Below are positions 56,608-64,000 of a stretch of 64,000 nucleotides of DNA, one piece after another. Position 1 is the first letter of the stretch, and each line of letters opens with the position of its first letter. The position numbers were made by a program, and so were the translations under genes. The notes under the pieces were generated by a model. That model saw only the letters and a program-made list of their open reading frames with translations. It was not told the DNA's origin and did not search any database. The stretch spans positions 62,001 through 126,000 of the forward strand of contig NZ_JASISZ010000005.1 of NCBI RefSeq assembly GCF_030063355.1, written 5' to 3'. The stretch is from Streptomyces sp. PH10-H1 (GTDB lineage: Bacteria > Actinomycetota > Actinomycetes > Streptomycetales > Streptomycetaceae).

Positions 56608-57294
56608 TCACAGCCCCGAGCGGTAGCGGTGTTCGGGGCGGCCGGTCGTGCCGTAGCGAAGTTCCAGATGGACCATTCCTTCCCGGGTCAGGTAGGACAG
56701 ATAGCGCTGCGCCGTTGCCCTGGAGACCCCGGTGAGTTCGGCGACGTCGGTTGCCGACAGATCGGCGCGGGCCGAGCGCACCGTCTCCCAGACGCGGGTC
56801 AGGGTCGGTGCCGAGTGGCCCTTGGCCGGGACGGGTGGCAGCGAGGTGGGCCGCGTGGCACTGAACAGGGCGTCCACTTCGGCCTGGTCGGTCTCCGCCT
56901 CCGGTGGAAGGGAGTCCAGGCGCCGGCGTAGCGCCTGATATGCCGTCAGCCGTTCATCAAGCGCGGCGAATCCGAAAGGCTTGACGAGGTAGCCGACGAC
57001 GCCCAGCGTCATGGCGGTGCGCACCGAGGCGACATCCCGCGCCGCGGTGATCATGATCGCGTCGGGGCGGGATCCGCCGTCCTCGGTCAGCCGGCGCAGG
57101 ACCTCCAGACCGCTGCCATCGGGGAGATAGACATCCAGGAGCAGCAGGTCGGGCTGGTGCTGCCGGACCGCATCCAGCGCGGCGGCGACACCGGCCGCCT
57201 GGCCGACCACTTCGAATCCGCCGGCCCGGGTGAGGTAAGCGGCGTGAATGGCGCTGACGCGGAAGTCGTCGTCCACCACCAGGGTTCTGATCAC
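56608..57294 (-). CDS. CitB/DcuR-type response regulator
   Basis: A 228-residue two-component regulator. The receiver domain has the acidic pocket VVDDDF (Asp8-10), the phospho-acceptor Asp54 in LLLLDVYLPDGSG, the ITAARD Thr/Ser switch and Lys in GYLVKPFGFAAL. The C-terminal domain contains the helix-turn-helix DLSATDVAELTGVSRATAQR with YLSYLTREGMVHLELRYGTT, typical of the CitB/DcuR/DctR family. It overlaps the histidine kinase gene by 4 nt. The divergent ABC importer at 59363 is a natural target. AGGGTTCT-like spacing upstream is unremarkable; coupling to the kinase seems to drive translation. Confidence 0.92.
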   Translation of the reverse strand: MIRTLVVDDDFRVSAIHAAYLTRAGGFEVVGQAAGVAAALDAVRQHQPDLLLLDVYLPDGSGLEVLRRLTEDGGSRPDAIMITAARDVASVRTAMTLGVVGYLVKPFGFAALDERLTAYQALRRRLDSLPPEAETDQAEVDALFSATRPTSLPPVPAKGHSAPTLTRVWETVRSARADLSATDVAELTGVSRATAQRYLSYLTREGMVHLELRYGTTGRPEHRYRSGL

Positions 57295-59063
57295 TGCCGT
57301 TCTCCCGTACGGACACGCGTGACTGCCCCGGCGCCCGTGACTGCCCCGGTGCCCGTGGCTGGTCCGACGCTCGTGACGGTCCCGGCGTCCATGCCTGGAC
57401 CCACTCCGGCCGCCATCCCCGCGCCGACCGTGAAGACCTCGCTCAGCGGAGCGGGATCGGTGTCCGGCAGAGGCAGGAGCACGGTGAAGGACGCGCCGGG
57501 GCCCTCGGTGACGGTGATCGAACCGCCGTGCCGCTGCACCAGCCGGTGCACCAGGGCCAGGCCCAGGCCGCGGCGGGCTGTCCCCCGGTCCGGCCGGGTC
57601 GACCAGCCGTCCTCGAAGATCGATTCTGCCGCGCCGGGCGGGATTCCGGGGCCGGTGTCCCCCACGCTGACCAGCACCGCGGAGTCCGCTTCGATCAGTA
57701 CCAGCCGCACTTCGGGCCCGGTGGCAGCGGAGCTGCCGGAAGCCGCCGCGTCCACGGCGTTGTCCAACAGGTTGCCGACGATGGTCAGCAGCCGGCGCAG
57801 ATGCGGGGGCTGCTCACACAGCGCGGAGTCGTCGCTGAGCTCGATGCGCACCCCACGCTCGGCGGCGACCGTGGTCTTGGCCACGATCAGGCCGACCATC
57901 AGGGCGTTGCCGATGCGTTCCCGTACCGATTCGGCCAGCGCGGGTTCTGATACGGCCGAGCCCACCACGTACTCCAGAGCCGCCTCGCACTCGCCCATTT
58001 CCAGCAGGCCGGCGAGAGTGTGCATCCGGTTGGAGAATTCGTGCTGCTGGGCCCGTAGCGCGTCCGTCAGGCCCCGTACGGAGTCCAGCTCGCGCAGCAG
58101 ACCGACCAGTTCTGTGCGGTCTCTCACGGTGACCACGGCGCCCAGTTCCTGGCCGTGCAGCACCACGGGCATCCGGTTGATGGCCAGGCAGTGGCTGTCG
58201 GTGAGCACGGTGAGGTCCACCCCGCTGAGGCTGCCGTCCAGGGCGCGGCGCAGCCGACCGTCCGGGATCACCTCCCGCAGCCGGGAGCCGAGTGCGGTTC
58301 CAAGTCCCAGCAGTCGTCGGGCCTCGTCGTTGACCACAGTGATCCTGCCGTACGGATCGAAGGCGACCACGCCCTCCCTGATGCCGTGCAGCATCGCCTC
58401 GCGGTCCTGGAGCAGCCCTGAGATTTCCTCCAGTTCCAGGCCGAAGGTGGAGCGTTTGAGCCGACGCGCGAGGACGTAGGAGGCGACGGAGCCCAGCGCG
58501 AGGGCCATCCCGGCGAACAGCCCGAAAGTCGGCAGTTCCCGCTTCAGCTCGCCGATGATCTCCTTGTCGCGCAGTCCCACGGAGACCTCGCCGACGAGGG
58601 TGCCCGTGGGCCCGTAGAGAGGGGCCTTGCCGTTGGCCGAACGGCCGGTGGCGCCCTGGTCGATCCCGGCGTGGTCCTTCGTGTCCAGCGCCATGATCGG
58701 TTCTTCCACGCGCTTGCCGATCAGATCGGGGTGGGGGTGCGAGTGCCGGATTCCGTGCAGGTCGATGACGACCACGTAGGAGGCGTCCGAAGCGGCCCGG
58801 ATCCGTTGGGCGATGGTCTGCACGACACCGTTCCCGCCTCCGTACTCCATGGCCTGCTGGATCTGCGGGTCGGCGGCAGTGGTGTGCGCAATGGCCAGCG
58901 CCCGCTGCTCGTACTGGCGATCGAGCTGAGCACGCTGGGCGAAGGCCAGCAGGACGAAGCCGATGGCGCTGGTGACACCGAGGATCGCCAGTTGGCCGAT
59001 GAGGATGCGCGTGGAGAGCTTCCTGTTACCACGCTGTGAAGGGTTCTGCTCACGGAGCGGCAT
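57291..59063 (-). CDS. CitA/DcuS-type sensor histidine kinase
   Basis: A 590-residue membrane kinase. Helix 1 (ILIGQLAILGVTSAIGFVLL, residues 19-38) and helix 2 (LPTFGLFAGMALALGSVASY, near 180-200) enclose an extracytoplasmic single-Cache sensor with SYVVVIDLHGIRHSHPHPDL and GPTGTLVGEVSVGLRDKEII, the pattern seen in DcuS/CitA. A cytoplasmic PAS follows (GIREGVVAFDPYGRITVVND), then the phospho-acceptor His in ALRAQQHEFSNRMHTLAGLL and the ATPase N-box VGNLLDNAVDAA and G-box GDTGPGIPPG, GLGLALVHRL. The C-terminal about 50 residues are Gly/Ala/Val/Thr repeats encoded by an imperfect repeat near 57310-57440. GGGAGG precedes ATG 59063. Likely senses a small carboxylate or similar solute. Confidence 0.9.
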   Translation of the reverse strand: MPLREQNPSQRGNRKLSTRILIGQLAILGVTSAIGFVLLAFAQRAQLDRQYEQRALAIAHTTAADPQIQQAMEYGGGNGVVQTIAQRIRAASDASYVVVIDLHGIRHSHPHPDLIGKRVEEPIMALDTKDHAGIDQGATGRSANGKAPLYGPTGTLVGEVSVGLRDKEIIGELKRELPTFGLFAGMALALGSVASYVLARRLKRSTFGLELEEISGLLQDREAMLHGIREGVVAFDPYGRITVVNDEARRLLGLGTALGSRLREVIPDGRLRRALDGSLSGVDLTVLTDSHCLAINRMPVVLHGQELGAVVTVRDRTELVGLLRELDSVRGLTDALRAQQHEFSNRMHTLAGLLEMGECEAALEYVVGSAVSEPALAESVRERIGNALMVGLIVAKTTVAAERGVRIELSDDSALCEQPPHLRRLLTIVGNLLDNAVDAAASGSSAATGPEVRLVLIEADSAVLVSVGDTGPGIPPGAAESIFEDGWSTRPDRGTARRGLGLALVHRLVQRHGGSITVTEGPGASFTVLLPLPDTDPAPLSEVFTVGAGMAAGVGPGMDAGTVTSVGPATGTGAVTGAGAVTRVRTGERQ

Positions 59064-59362
59064 CGACGGCACCTCCCTCAGCACGGCCGGGGTTGCGCAG
59101 ATCGTGCCTGGTGAGAGCCGCCTTGTCCACCCCCGGTGCGCTGAGCACAACGTGCAGAACCTCGATGAATGCGGGGAAACCGCGCAACGCGCGCAAGGCT
59201 CGCCGCCCCGCGGCCGCCGCTCTATGTTCTCGGCACCCCCCGGAAACGCCGGCGAAACGCCGGTGAAACGCAAGCGGATCACCGGGTGTATCCGGCTTTA
59301 CGCGACACCGCATCAGCGGTCGAACGAACGGCACCACGAGCAGTCCCAAGGCGGTGCGAATA
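59064..59362. other. Divergent spacer between the sensor kinase and the ABC importer
   Basis: About 300 nt, no gene. Holds the two outward promoters and, if the two-component system controls the importer, the response-regulator site. An AACGCCGG-TGAAACG segment is present in near-duplicate form around 59246-59270 (GGAAACGCCGGCGAAACGCC, then GGTGAAACG), a short direct repeat. Confidence 0.4.
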
Positions 59363-60208
59363 GTGAACGAGACAGCGAGCAGCGCGGTTCCCGCGATCGA
59401 GCTGCGCGGTGCGACCAAGAGGTTCCGCACTCCATCGGGCGGGATCTACACCGCCCTGCGCGATCTGGACATGACGGTCGCACCGGGCGAATTCTGCGCG
59501 GTGGTCGGACCGACCGGCTGCGGAAAGTCGACCACCCTTTCCCTCGTCTCCGGTCTGGAGCAGGCCAGCGTCGGCCAGACCCTGATCCATGGCGAGCCGG
59601 TCAACGGTATCGACCCCCGGGTCGGCTTCATGTTCCAGACCGACGCCGTCTTCCCGTGGAAGTCCGTGCTGGACAACGTCGCCGCCGGGCCGCAGTTCCG
59701 TGGCGCTCCGAAGAAGGAGGCCGTGGCGAGGGCCCGCGACTGGCTGCGCCGAGTGGGCCTGAGCGGATTCGAGGACCGGCTTCCGCACCAGCTCTCCGGC
59801 GGCATGCGCAAGCGTGTGGCCCTCGCCCAGACGCTGATCAACGAACCCGAGATCCTCCTGATGGACGAGCCGTTCTCTGCGCTCGACGTACAGACCCGGC
59901 AGATCATGTCCGACGAACTGCTGTCGCTGTGGGAGCTGACCCGGCCGGCCGTCGTGTTCGTCACCCATGACCTGGAGGAGGCGATCGCACTCGCCGACAA
60001 GGTCGTGGTGCTCACAGTCGGCCCGGGCACGGTGAAGGACACGTACCACATCGACCTGCCACGGCCCCGCAAGGTCCAGGAGATCCGCTTCCACCCGCGC
60101 TTCATCGAGCTGTACGAGCACATCTGGTCGAGCCTGCGCGACGAAGTGCAGACGGCGTACGCCCGCACGGCGGGTGTGCCCCCGCAGAAGGCGGGCGTCC
60201 CCTCATGA
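59363..60208 (+). CDS. ABC importer ATP-binding protein (SsuB/TauB/ThiZ type)
   Basis: A 281-residue ATPase of the nitrate/sulfonate/taurine/thiamine-precursor import family. Walker A GPTGCGKSTTLSLVSG, Q-loop FMFQTDAVFPWKSVLDNV (the 'LLPW' region typical of this family), signature HQLSGGMRKRVALAQTLINE, Walker B ILLMDEPFSALD and H-loop FVTHDLEEA. The second GTG (59363) is preferred because AAGGCGG lies 10-13 nt upstream; GTG 59354 would put it too close. The stop overlaps the permease start (ATGA). With the permease and the NMT1-type binding lipoprotein it forms one transport operon. Confidence 0.92.
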   Translation: MNETASSAVPAIELRGATKRFRTPSGGIYTALRDLDMTVAPGEFCAVVGPTGCGKSTTLSLVSGLEQASVGQTLIHGEPVNGIDPRVGFMFQTDAVFPWKSVLDNVAAGPQFRGAPKKEAVARARDWLRRVGLSGFEDRLPHQLSGGMRKRVALAQTLINEPEILLMDEPFSALDVQTRQIMSDELLSLWELTRPAVVFVTHDLEEAIALADKVVVLTVGPGTVKDTYHIDLPRPRKVQEIRFHPRFIELYEHIWSSLRDEVQTAYARTAGVPPQKAGVPS

Positions 60209-61200
60209 CCGAGCTGATCTCCACAGCAGCGCCCTCCGTCCCCGGGAGCAGCAACATGACCGCAGACACCGAACCCCCCGGCCAATCCGGCCTTTCCGGC
60301 CTTTCCGACCCTTCCCACCCTTCCAACCAATCCAACCAATCCGATCCTTCCGTCCTCTCCGACCTCGACGAGGCGGCGCTGATCCGTTCCGCCAAGGCGC
60401 GCGTGCGCCGTCGCAAACTTCTCATCCACGTGGTGCAGATCGTCCTCGTCGTCGTGGTGCTCGGCGGCTGGCAACTGGGCGCCTCGCAGGGCTGGCTGGA
60501 CACCTTCACCTACGGCTCGCCCTCCGGCGTCGTCGACCAGCTGAAGACCTGGTTCTCCGAAGGGACCGCGCTCGGCTCCATCTGGCACAACATCGCCGTC
60601 ACCCTGCAGGAGACCGTTCTCGGCTTCCTCATCGGGACGGTCTCCGGAGTGGTGCTGGGCATCGCCCTCGGCCGGATCCATGCGCTGGCCGAGGTCATGG
60701 CGCCGTTCATCAAAGCCGCCAACTCGATCCCGCGCATTGTTCTCGGCTCGATGTTCATCATCTGGTTCGGCCTCGGCCAGACCGGCAAGGTCGCCCTGGC
60801 CGTGGTGCTCGTCTTCTTCTCGGTCTTCTTCAACGCCTTCCAGGGGACCCGCGAGGTGGACCGCAATCTGATGGCCAACGCACGGGTCCTCGGTGCCTCC
60901 GAATGGCGGGTCACCACGCAGGTCGTCCTGCCCTCTGCGATGACCTGGATCGTCGCCTCCCTGCACGCCGCCTTCGGCTTCGCGCTCATCGGCGCGATCG
61001 TCGGCGAGATGCTCGGCGCGCAGGCCGGACTCGGCCAGCTGATCGCCCAGTCGCAGGGCCTCTTCAATGCCGACGGTGTGTACGCCGCGACCCTGATCAT
61101 TGCCGTCCTGGCTCTGGCCGCCGAATTCATCATCGCCCGCTTCGAGAATCGCGTACTGCGCTGGCGGCCCACCCAGCTCTCCGAATCCGCGGCGCTGTGA
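60205..61200 (+). CDS. ABC importer permease (SsuC/TauC type)
   Basis: A 331-residue permease. The N-terminal about 55 residues are a cytoplasmic low-complexity stretch, GQSGLSGLSDPSHPSNQSNQ, encoded by near-exact 10-nt units (for example TTTCCGGCCT, CCAACCAATC at about 60290-60350). Six helices follow (LIHVVQIVLVVVVLGGWQLG first). The coupling-loop segment RNLMANARVLGASEWRVTTQ and WIVASLHAAFGFALIGAIVG are typical of BPD_transp_1 permeases of the SsuC family. ATG overlaps the ATPase stop. Substrate not determinable from sequence. Confidence 0.92.
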   Translation: MTELISTAAPSVPGSSNMTADTEPPGQSGLSGLSDPSHPSNQSNQSDPSVLSDLDEAALIRSAKARVRRRKLLIHVVQIVLVVVVLGGWQLGASQGWLDTFTYGSPSGVVDQLKTWFSEGTALGSIWHNIAVTLQETVLGFLIGTVSGVVLGIALGRIHALAEVMAPFIKAANSIPRIVLGSMFIIWFGLGQTGKVALAVVLVFFSVFFNAFQGTREVDRNLMANARVLGASEWRVTTQVVLPSAMTWIVASLHAAFGFALIGAIVGEMLGAQAGLGQLIAQSQGLFNADGVYAATLIIAVLALAAEFIIARFENRVLRWRPTQLSESAAL

Positions 61201-61273
61201 CCTTGATCCCCGCCGCGCGGCGCCGACCCGCCGCTACCTGTCCCCCGCTCGACTCACCCGAAGGAGACCAGCA

Positions 61274-62317
61274 ATGATGCCGGTCAAGAAGTCCGTTCTC
61301 GTCACCGCATGTGCCGCGCTCGCCCTCTCCCTGACCGCCTGCGGCGGGGGCGCCGCCAAAGCGGCCCCGAAGAACGCCGCCGGTGAAACCACCGTCAAGA
61401 TCATGGTCGGCGGTCTGGAGAAGCAGATCTATCTGCCGGTGATGCTTGCCAAGCAGCTGGGTTACTTCAAGGCGCAAGGCATCAATGTGGAGCTTCAGAA
61501 CGAGCCGGCCGGCGTGGACGCAGAGACCGCGATGATCGCCGGACAGGTGGACGCGGTGGTCGGCTTCTACGACCACAACATCGACCTGCAGTCCAAGGGC
61601 AAGTCCACCGAATCGGTGGCGCAGTTGCTCCAGGCCCCCGGAGAGGTCGAGATGGTCCGCAGCGACCAGGCCGACTCCGTGAAGAGCCCGGCCGACTTCG
61701 CGGGTAAGCACCTGGGGGTGACAGGACTCGGTTCGTCCACCAACTTCCTCACCCAATACCTGGAGGAGAAGAACGGCGTCAAGCCGGGACAGGCCACCTC
61801 GGTGGCGGTGGGAGCCGGCTCCACGTTCGTCGCCGCGATGCAGAACAAGCAGATCGACGCCGGCATGACGACCGAGCCGACCATCTCCATGCTCCAGCAG
61901 AAGGGCCTGGCCAAGCCCTTGATCGACATGCGGACGACGGACGGCGCCAAAGCCGCCCTGGGCGGTACATATCCGGCGTCATGCCTGTATCTGACCACCG
62001 GCTACGTCCAGAAGAACCCGGAGGCGGTGCAGAAGCTCGTCAACGTGTTCGTCCAGACGCTGAAGTGGATCCAGGGTCACAGCGCCGCCGAGATCACCGA
62101 CAAGATGCCGGCCGACTACTACGCGGGCGTCGGCAAGGACGTCTACACCAAGGCCCTGGACAACGAGAAGGGCATGTATTCGCCCGACGGCCTGATGCCC
62201 GCCGACGGCGCACAGACCGTGCTGAAGGTGCTCAGCTCCTTCGACCCCACGGTGAAGGGCCACACCATCGACCTGTCGAAGACCTACACCAACGACTTCG
62301 TCCAGAAGGCGAAGTGA
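61274..62317 (+). CDS. NMT1/THI5-like ABC substrate-binding lipoprotein
   Basis: A 347-residue binding protein. Lipobox LSLTAC after a short signal (KKSVLVTACAALALSLTACG). The mature protein starts TTVKIMVGGLEKQIYLPVML-AKQLGYFKAQGINVEL, the standard SsuA/NMT1 opening, followed by GQVDAVVGFYDHNIDLQSKG and DFAGKHLGVTGLGSSTNFLT. The segment VGFYDHNIDLQSKG replaces the THI5/ThiY signature, so pyrimidine precursor binding is not assured. AAGGAG lies 10 nt upstream of ATG 61274; a second ATG follows at 61277. It ends at a strong terminator (62327-62364). Confidence 0.9.
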   Translation: MMPVKKSVLVTACAALALSLTACGGGAAKAAPKNAAGETTVKIMVGGLEKQIYLPVMLAKQLGYFKAQGINVELQNEPAGVDAETAMIAGQVDAVVGFYDHNIDLQSKGKSTESVAQLLQAPGEVEMVRSDQADSVKSPADFAGKHLGVTGLGSSTNFLTQYLEEKNGVKPGQATSVAVGAGSTFVAAMQNKQIDAGMTTEPTISMLQQKGLAKPLIDMRTTDGAKAALGGTYPASCLYLTTGYVQKNPEAVQKLVNVFVQTLKWIQGHSAAEITDKMPADYYAGVGKDVYTKALDNEKGMYSPDGLMPADGAQTVLKVLSSFDPTVKGHTIDLSKTYTNDFVQKAK

Positions 62318-62326
62318 TCTGAAGAC

Positions 62327-62364
62327 GGTCGCTGCCCGGAGCCGGACGACTCCGGGCAGCGACC
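62327..62364. terminator. Strong terminator of the importer operon
   Basis: Perfect 15-bp arms GGTCGCTGCCCGGAG (62327-62341) and CTCCGGGCAGCGACC (62350-62364) with an 8-nt loop, 10 nt after the binding-protein stop. Confidence 0.9.
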
Positions 62365-62536
62365 ATACTGCTGTCCCGGTCGGGTCATCCGGGCGCTCTG
62401 ACTTCCGGGCGACCGCCAGGGCGTCCGACCTCGGCGGACCGCGGGAGTCCGGGCCCCGCCGAGTCGAGACGCACGCCCTCAGATACCCGCGCCAGAGACT
62501 ACGTCTGACACAGGATCTGTCAGCTGATCAAAGACG

Positions 62537-63289
62537 CTACAGCGCGTCGACGGCGCTGACCTTCCAGCCCTGGGATGTGCGTACGAGGGTCATCCGCACG
62601 CGGTTGAGGTCCAGGCGCGGGCCTGCGACCTTGGTGCTGGTGGTGACCTGGTTCATGAACAGCAGGACGGTCACCTTGTCGGCCGAGCCGGAGAGCACCG
62701 AGACCGCCGGGGCGCCACCGGCCGGGGGTTTCGCTACGGTGGCCTTGACCACGCCGTGGTACTGCGCGGCGGTCGGCTTGACCACGGTCGTGGTCGTCTT
62801 GCGGTACTGGTCGCGGAAGGAACCCGTCAGGAAGCGATCCGCGGCGGCGAAATCCCGGTCCAGGTACCGGTAGTCGTACGACAGGATCACCGGCGCCGCC
62901 GTCAGCACCGCGGCCAGTGCGTCCGCCTTCGAGTGGCGCGTCCGCTCGGTCTCCCGGTACTGCCAGCCGAGCATCGATGTGGCGAGCAGACCCGCCACGA
63001 CCAGGACGGCGAGTACCGCGCTGAGGAGGCCGGACCGCCGGCGGGACGGTTTCGCCGCCGCCGTTGCCTCCTGCTCCCTCTGTTCCTTGCGCGGCTCCTG
63101 CGCGGGCGGCTGCCGCTGCCCTTTGGGAGGCTCGGCCGTCTCCGGGGGCTCGACCACGACCACTCTCCCGAAGAGCTGCGCACGGTGTGCCTTCTCGGCT
63201 CGCTTGGCCGCGGCGCGGGCGGCGGCCGTCACGGAACGCTGCCGAGTCGTACCGGTGCCGGCACGCCCTCGAACAGACGGGTTCACCAC
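62537..63289 (-). CDS. Mce-associated membrane protein
   Basis: A 250-residue membrane protein with a long charged cytoplasmic leader (RAAAKRAEKAHRAQLFGRVV, PPAQEPRKEQREQE), one transmembrane helix at about 88-107 (LLSAVLAVLVVAGLLATSML), and an exported domain: LTAAPVILSYDYRYLDRDFA, ADRFLTGSFRDQYRKTTTTV and KVTVLLFMNQVTTSTKVAGP, typical of Mam/Mas (Mce-associated) proteins with the 'D.a.a...L.G.F...Y' and 'V.v.v...n...' patterns of the VirB8/NTF2-like fold. GTG 63289 has GGGAGA 8 nt upstream. It closes the mce operon that enters from the right and probably stabilises the Mce lipid-import complex. Confidence 0.85.
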   Translation of the reverse strand: MVNPSVRGRAGTGTTRQRSVTAAARAAAKRAEKAHRAQLFGRVVVVEPPETAEPPKGQRQPPAQEPRKEQREQEATAAAKPSRRRSGLLSAVLAVLVVAGLLATSMLGWQYRETERTRHSKADALAAVLTAAPVILSYDYRYLDRDFAAADRFLTGSFRDQYRKTTTTVVKPTAAQYHGVVKATVAKPPAGGAPAVSVLSGSADKVTVLLFMNQVTTSTKVAGPRLDLNRVRMTLVRTSQGWKVSAVDAL

Positions 63290-63334
63290 GATGTTTCTCC
63301 CAACTGGCGTTACGGGTGGGGGGAGGTGTCCGGA

Positions 63335-63901
63335 TCAGCCGACGAACTCGACATCGGACGTCAGCCATCGCCCGCCCTGGAGCACGAGGTCGAGCTGCAA
63401 GCGGTAGTTGCGGGCCTGCCCCTGGGGTGCGGCGATGTTGGTCACCTTGCTGTCGACGACGATCAGGACGCGCGCGGAGTGCCCGTCGGACCTGGCGATC
63501 CCCGCCTCCAGCACCTGTCCCTCTGAGACGGACTTGTTGGTGCCGACCAGTTTTGTCAGTTCCGTGGTCTGGGCGGCGAACTGCTTCTTGAAGTCGCCCG
63601 TGGCACCGTTCAATACGTTCGCGCTGTCGCGCTCGTAGTGCCGGTAGTCCAGGGAGGTGAAGTTGAGCGCCGACTGGCGGGCCGCCGCCACGATGTCCTG
63701 ATCGCGCCGCTCCTGCTGATGCTGCTGGTACAGCCGCAGACCGAGGTCGCCGGAAAGCGCCGTCAGGAGAACAGCCGCGCCGGCGAGTGACGCCGGGAGC
63801 ACCCGGCTGCGGCGGGCGGAGCCCACCACTGTGGCCGGGAGCCGGCGCAGCGGCCCCGCCACCCGGGCCAGGAGCCGGTGGTCCAGGAGCCGGCGGGTCA
63901 T
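63335..63901 (-). CDS. Mce-associated membrane protein
   Basis: A 188-residue paralogue of the 62537 protein. A basic leader (RRLPATVVGSARRSRVLP) precedes one membrane helix (ASLAGAAVLLTALSGDLGLR-LYQQ), then ALNFTSLDYRHYERDSANVL, NGATGDFKKQFAAQTTELTK and ARVLIVVDSKVTNIAAPQGQ, matching the exported Mam/NTF2-like fold. ATG 63901 is chosen because it overlaps the stop of the preceding Mce protein as ATGA; in-frame starts at 63925 and 63931 would overlap that gene by 28 or more bases. Confidence 0.85.
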   Translation of the reverse strand: MTRRLLDHRLLARVAGPLRRLPATVVGSARRSRVLPASLAGAAVLLTALSGDLGLRLYQQHQQERRDQDIVAAARQSALNFTSLDYRHYERDSANVLNGATGDFKKQFAAQTTELTKLVGTNKSVSEGQVLEAGIARSDGHSARVLIVVDSKVTNIAAPQGQARNYRLQLDLVLQGGRWLTSDVEFVG

Positions 63902-64000
63902 GCCATCGGTCCGACGAGCAGCCATTGCCACGAGTCCTTTCCGAACAAACTCTGTTCACCGCCGGTCGAGCCGATCTCGACGGTGCTTCCGTCCGGGCCG
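63898..64000 (-). CDS. C-terminal end of an MCE-family protein (partial)
   Basis: Open on the minus strand from base 64000 to the TGA at 63898-63900. Visible tail: GPDGSTVEIGSTGGEQSLFG then KDSWQWLLVGPMA. Endings with G.(D/E)(S/A)W..LL..P(L/M) are characteristic of the last Mce proteins (MceE/F type) of streptomycete mce operons, and two Mce-associated proteins follow directly. The mce-fold domain itself lies outside the window. Confidence 0.7.
   Translation of the reverse strand, partial: GPDGSTVEIGSTGGEQSLFGKDSWQWLLVGPMA

Noticed and set aside
57291-59282. Longer version of the sensor kinase starting at 59282
   Set aside because: The added leader is Cys/Arg-rich and has no homology, whereas ATG 59063 has a perfect GGGAGG ribosome site directly before the membrane helix.

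Overview
The window is high-GC, gene-dense actinomycete DNA, almost certainly from a Streptomyces or close relative. GTG starts, GGAGG-type ribosome sites, ATGA/GTGA operon overlaps, lipoboxes, PF03640 'SCO0930-type' lipoproteins, separate LigC and LigD-polymerase proteins, and the tail of an mce operon all fit. It reads as an accessory stretch: functional clusters alternate with decayed genes. No tRNA, rRNA, CRISPR array, transposase or phage module was recognised.

1-21.8 kb is a Wzx/Wzy-type surface polysaccharide locus. It holds amino-sugar genes (sugar aminotransferases, two hexapeptide acyltransferases), wecB and wecC for UDP-ManNAcA, a WecG/TagA-like transferase, three GT2 glycosyltransferases, a methyltransferase, a Wzx flippase, three Wzz-like chain-length proteins (one fused to a Wzy/O-antigen-ligase-type polymerase) and large secreted proteins. 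No initiating phosphoglycosyltransferase is visible, so the cluster probably continues to the left.

22-27.4 kb is decaying: a GH95 fucosidase pseudogene, a frameshifted secreted beta-helix protein behind a LacI-type operator, a frameshifted mycothiol-isomerase-like gene and a DUF4429 fragment. 27.7-31.2 kb carries DUF4142 and DUF1996 exported proteins and an ECF sigma factor with a C-terminal zinc-finger-like motif. 31.4-37.3 kb has a PucR-type regulator facing a probable electron-transfer set: a His-rich membrane protein, a NuoF-like protein fused to a ferredoxin, and two lipoproteins.

37.3-43.7 kb holds NHEJ-type repair genes (LigD-type primase/polymerase and LigC ligase, divergent), a DUF427 protein, a Ser/Thr kinase whose linker lies between two compensating frameshifts, a TetR gene with an early amber codon, and an HNH-like secreted protein beside a remnant of its own paralogue. 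44-49.4 kb is an alpha-glucoside uptake and hydrolysis operon (GH13 enzyme, binding lipoprotein, two permeases). 49.7-54.8 kb has an orphan solute-binding protein, then a PadR/ABC/FtsX efflux-type operon. 54.8-56.5 kb is remnants. 56.6-62.3 kb pairs a CitA/CitB-type two-component system with a divergent SsuABC/ThiY-type importer. 62.5-64 kb is the 3' end of an mce operon.

Broken genes are frequent (GH95, beta-helix, MDMPI-like, kinase, TetR, two orphan fragments). Some lesions sit in homopolymers and may be sequencing errors; others (nonsense codons, chimeric junctions) look like real decay.
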